The notes under the pieces: generated by a model
Seen by the model: only the letters and a program-made list of their open reading frames with translations
Databases searched by the model: none
Told to the model about the DNA's origin: nothing
Translations under genes and position numbers: made by a program
Shown: piece by piece, positions 63,291-64,000 of the stretch
Layout of the letters: each line of letters opens with the position of its first letter
Numbering within the stretch: position 1 is the first letter of the stretch
From: Aliivibrio sp. EL58
GTDB lineage: Bacteria; Pseudomonadota; Gammaproteobacteria; Enterobacterales; Vibrionaceae
Direction: 5' to 3'
Assembly (NCBI RefSeq): GCF_900312675.1
Contig: NZ_OMPC01000001.1
Location: 409,140-473,139, forward strand
DNA: 64,000 nucleotides

Positions 63291-64000
63291 GGCTAATCGT
63301 TTGTAAAGAGGACAATAACTCTTCTAATACAGGGCCAAAAACATGACTGCGCGATACCAAGCAACCCATTGGGGTAAACCAACCATCAAATTCATGAGCA
63401 ATCGGCAGCGCCACTAGCTTATTTTGATCTAGCAAACTCATTACGCTGTGTTCTGGTACTATCGTCCAACCAACCCCTTTACAAGCAAGATCCATCAAAG
63501 TTTGATGCGTATTGGCGTACCACAACTTTGAGCTTATCCCATAACTGAACCACAATTCTTTTCGTTTTGAGCTACGATGTACTAATTGTCGATGTCCTTT
63601 CAATGCCGCATCATTCACGACAGGCAAACTGGCTAGATCATGCTCTGGAGACACTACCGTCAGAAAGCGCACATGACCTAGAGTAAAGAAATCCATGTCC
63701 ACTTTTAGCTCGCCATCTGCATAGACAATCCCTACTTGGGCTTTGCCTTTTTTTACTAACTCTTCAACATCAAAGGTTGAGGTTGTGATGATCTCAAAAT
63801 CCGTCACAGGAAACTTATCTGCCAATGCCGCCAATATTTGTAATACATCGTCATTCATTAAGCTCTCATCAATGGCGATGACTAACTCATATTCGTGCTC
63901 TCTTTCTAACGATTCAACTTTTTGGTCAAAGTATTTTTGTTGATGCAAAATAGATTGAGCAATCGGCAATAACGCTCTGCCTTTCTCTGTTAGCACAGGC
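63265..64000 (-). CDS. LysR-family regulator (partial, N-terminus outside the window)
   Basis: At least 244 residues of a LysR protein remain. The visible start, PVLTEKGRALLPIAQSIL, is the end of the wing and linker helix, so the HTH lies beyond 64000. The effector domain includes LVIAIDESLMNDDVLQIL and ACKGVGWTIVPEHSVMSLL. It converges on the ectoine operon, and its final codons overlap the operon terminator. Confidence 0.86.
   Translation of the reverse strand, partial: PVLTEKGRALLPIAQSILHQQKYFDQKVESLEREHEYELVIAIDESLMNDDVLQILAALADKFPVTDFEIITTSTFDVEELVKKGKAQVGIVYADGELKVDMDFFTLGHVRFLTVVSPEHDLASLPVVNDAALKGHRQLVHRSSKRKELWFSYGISSKLWYANTHQTLMDLACKGVGWTIVPEHSVMSLLDQNKLVALPIAHEFDGWFTPMGCLVSRSHVFGPVLEELLSSLQTISQKKPPAHH

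Noticed and set aside
1-64000. CRISPR arrays, tRNA or rRNA genes, complete insertion sequences and prophage genes
   Set aside because: No regularly spaced repeats, no cloverleaf or rRNA signature sequences, and no transposase, integrase or phage structural proteins were found by reading.

Overview
The window looks like a piece of a Vibrionaceae chromosome, most probably an Aliivibrio (A. fischeri group). The support is low GC with strongly A/T-ending codons, the gammaproteobacterial pairs ybbP-ybbA/tesA and maoP/hdfR, a complete ectABC-aspartokinase operon of the Vibrio type, and dense marine transport and stress genes. The genus is inferred from these features and was not tested by a search. 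No rRNA, tRNA, CRISPR array, replication origin or complete insertion sequence was seen.

Layout. 1-7.2 kb is conserved core: the end of an unidentified gene, ybbP-ybbA opposite tesA, maoP opposite hdfR, and mgtE. 7.2-17.5 kb is accessory metabolism: a LysR/old-yellow-enzyme pair, a SulP transporter with a tandem Usp protein, an EamA exporter with a YjaB-like acetyltransferase, a SnoaL-like protein opposite a LysR gene, a 3D-domain lipoprotein and a Tat-exported PhoX-family protein. 17.6-22.5 kb is an AT-rich island. It starts with a 33-codon relic of a second old yellow enzyme gene, carries three same-strand genes plus one divergent gene for exported proteins of unknown function (two are tandem paralogues), and ends near a decayed small membrane-protein gene. 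22.7-34.6 kb holds transporters, an outer-membrane barrel, a LysR/cupin/amine-oxidase locus, pepE, a RIO kinase, PerM- and YddG-type membrane proteins and a chemoreceptor. 34.7-39.9 kb holds an unannotated zinc-ribbon gene, a 200-bp MITE-like element, LysR-controlled redox genes, a 28-aa ORF and a ferric-reductase-like flavohaem protein.

40.0-45.3 kb is the most coherent functional system. Three 11-bp repeats of PhoB-box type precede six tightly packed genes: a periplasmic binding protein, a cytoplasmic alkaline-phosphatase-superfamily hydrolase, two permeases, an ATPase and a HAD phosphatase. The arrangement suggests uptake of an organophosphorus compound followed by stepwise release of phosphate inside the cell. 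The PhoX-family gene also has a possible Pho box, so phosphate scavenging may be a shared theme.

45.4-59.3 kb is mixed: a cold-shock gene with a long leader, a DUF1254 protein, an MscS channel, an FMN reductase, two LysE-family exporters with regulators, a CDF-like protein, a cytochrome c'/b561 pair and a MarR regulator. 59.4-63.3 kb is ectABC-ask, with a strong hairpin between ectC and ask. Ten LysR-type genes occur in 64 kb, most of them divergent from the gene they probably control.
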